From: Gracilaria gracilis
Lineage: Eukaryota > Rhodophyta > Florideophyceae > Gracilariales > Gracilariaceae
DNA: 64,000 nt
Assembly (NCBI GenBank): GCA_030374805.1
Contig: JARGSG010000019.1
Coordinates: 124,001-188,000, forward strand
Direction: 5' to 3'
Both the position numbers and the translations under genes were made by a program. The number at the start of each line of letters is the position of its first letter. The stretch's first letter is position 1. The notes below the pieces were generated by a model. The model did no database searches. It was not told where the DNA came from and saw nothing but the letters and a program-made list of their open reading frames with translations. Positions 63,792 to 64,000 of this stretch are shown in pieces.

Positions 63792-64000
63792 AAATGCATT
63801 GTCTCAAGTATTGTTAAGAAACTTCTAGGGATACTCACCTTCAATACATGACTCTCCTACAATATCCCCGCTACAGTGGGATCCATTATAGAATACGGCA
63901 ACACCCGTATTACCTTCCCAGCCCCTTTCTCGGAGTATGAATCCAGAAATGTCTACTTTTATCTCACCTCCGTAGATGAAAAATCACCCAAAGGCAGGAT
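63792..64000. other. Window end; possible further exon of the duplicated gene
   Basis: From about 63,877 to the end a plus-strand frame reads IIEYGNTRITFPAPFSEYES and then RNVYFYLTSVDEKSPKGR, which looks coding. I could not find a consensus GT-AG junction linking it to copy B. It may be part of the same gene or of a neighbour. Confidence 0.3.

Overview
The window looks like nuclear DNA of a red alga, most likely a florideophyte of the Chondrus type (inference). Support: two cellulose synthases each carry an N-terminal family-48 carbohydrate-binding module, an arrangement known from red algal CESA. The genes are compact, with zero or one short GT-AG intron (three introns seen, 97-153 bp). A ThiC-type thiamin enzyme sits beside typical eukaryotic genes, and LTR retrotransposons fill the right half.

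Region 1 (1-35,775) is the gene-bearing part. In order it holds: the 3' part of thiC; a head-to-head pair of CBM48-cellulose synthases (2,573-5,188 minus; 7,947-10,499 plus); condensin subunit CAP-G (minus); RNA polymerase II subunit RPB9 (plus, one intron); 26S proteasome lid subunit RPN7 (minus, one intron); an NSUN2-type tRNA m5C methyltransferase (plus, broken by a one-base frameshift); a bHLH-GAF regulator; a DUF1995-like plastid protein; a PAK/STE20 kinase with CRIB domain(s); mitochondrial porin VDAC (one intron); and a LIM-domain-binding/SEUSS-type co-regulator. Intergenic DNA carries very GC-rich low-complexity tracts with 19-24 nt poly-G/C runs, and many short perfect palindromes.

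Region 2 (35,776-47,151) is a complete Ty3/gypsy chromovirus-like element on the minus strand. It has 852/851 bp LTRs, TSD GAATG, a PBS, gag with zinc knuckle, protease, RT-RNase H, integrase and chromodomain. An extra ~667-codon ORF lies on the opposite strand next to the 3' LTR.

Region 3 (about 47,680-60,372) is a three-level nest. A decayed gypsy element was split inside its RT by a 9,457 bp LTR element (425 bp LTRs, TSD CATTA) that has no pol. That element was in turn invaded by an apparently intact two-gene PIF/Harbinger transposon (51,204-53,535, TSD TTA). The interior of the pol-less element (53,536-59,777) is a dense array of CCC-N(3-6)-GGG mini-palindromes about every 60 bp. I do not recognise this array, and it is the strongest candidate for something undescribed.

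Region 4 (60,373-64,000) holds a decayed minus-strand reading frame and a tandemly duplicated gene fragment of unknown family. One copy of the duplication is split by a 425 bp solo LTR of the same family as the pol-less element (TSD GAAGG).
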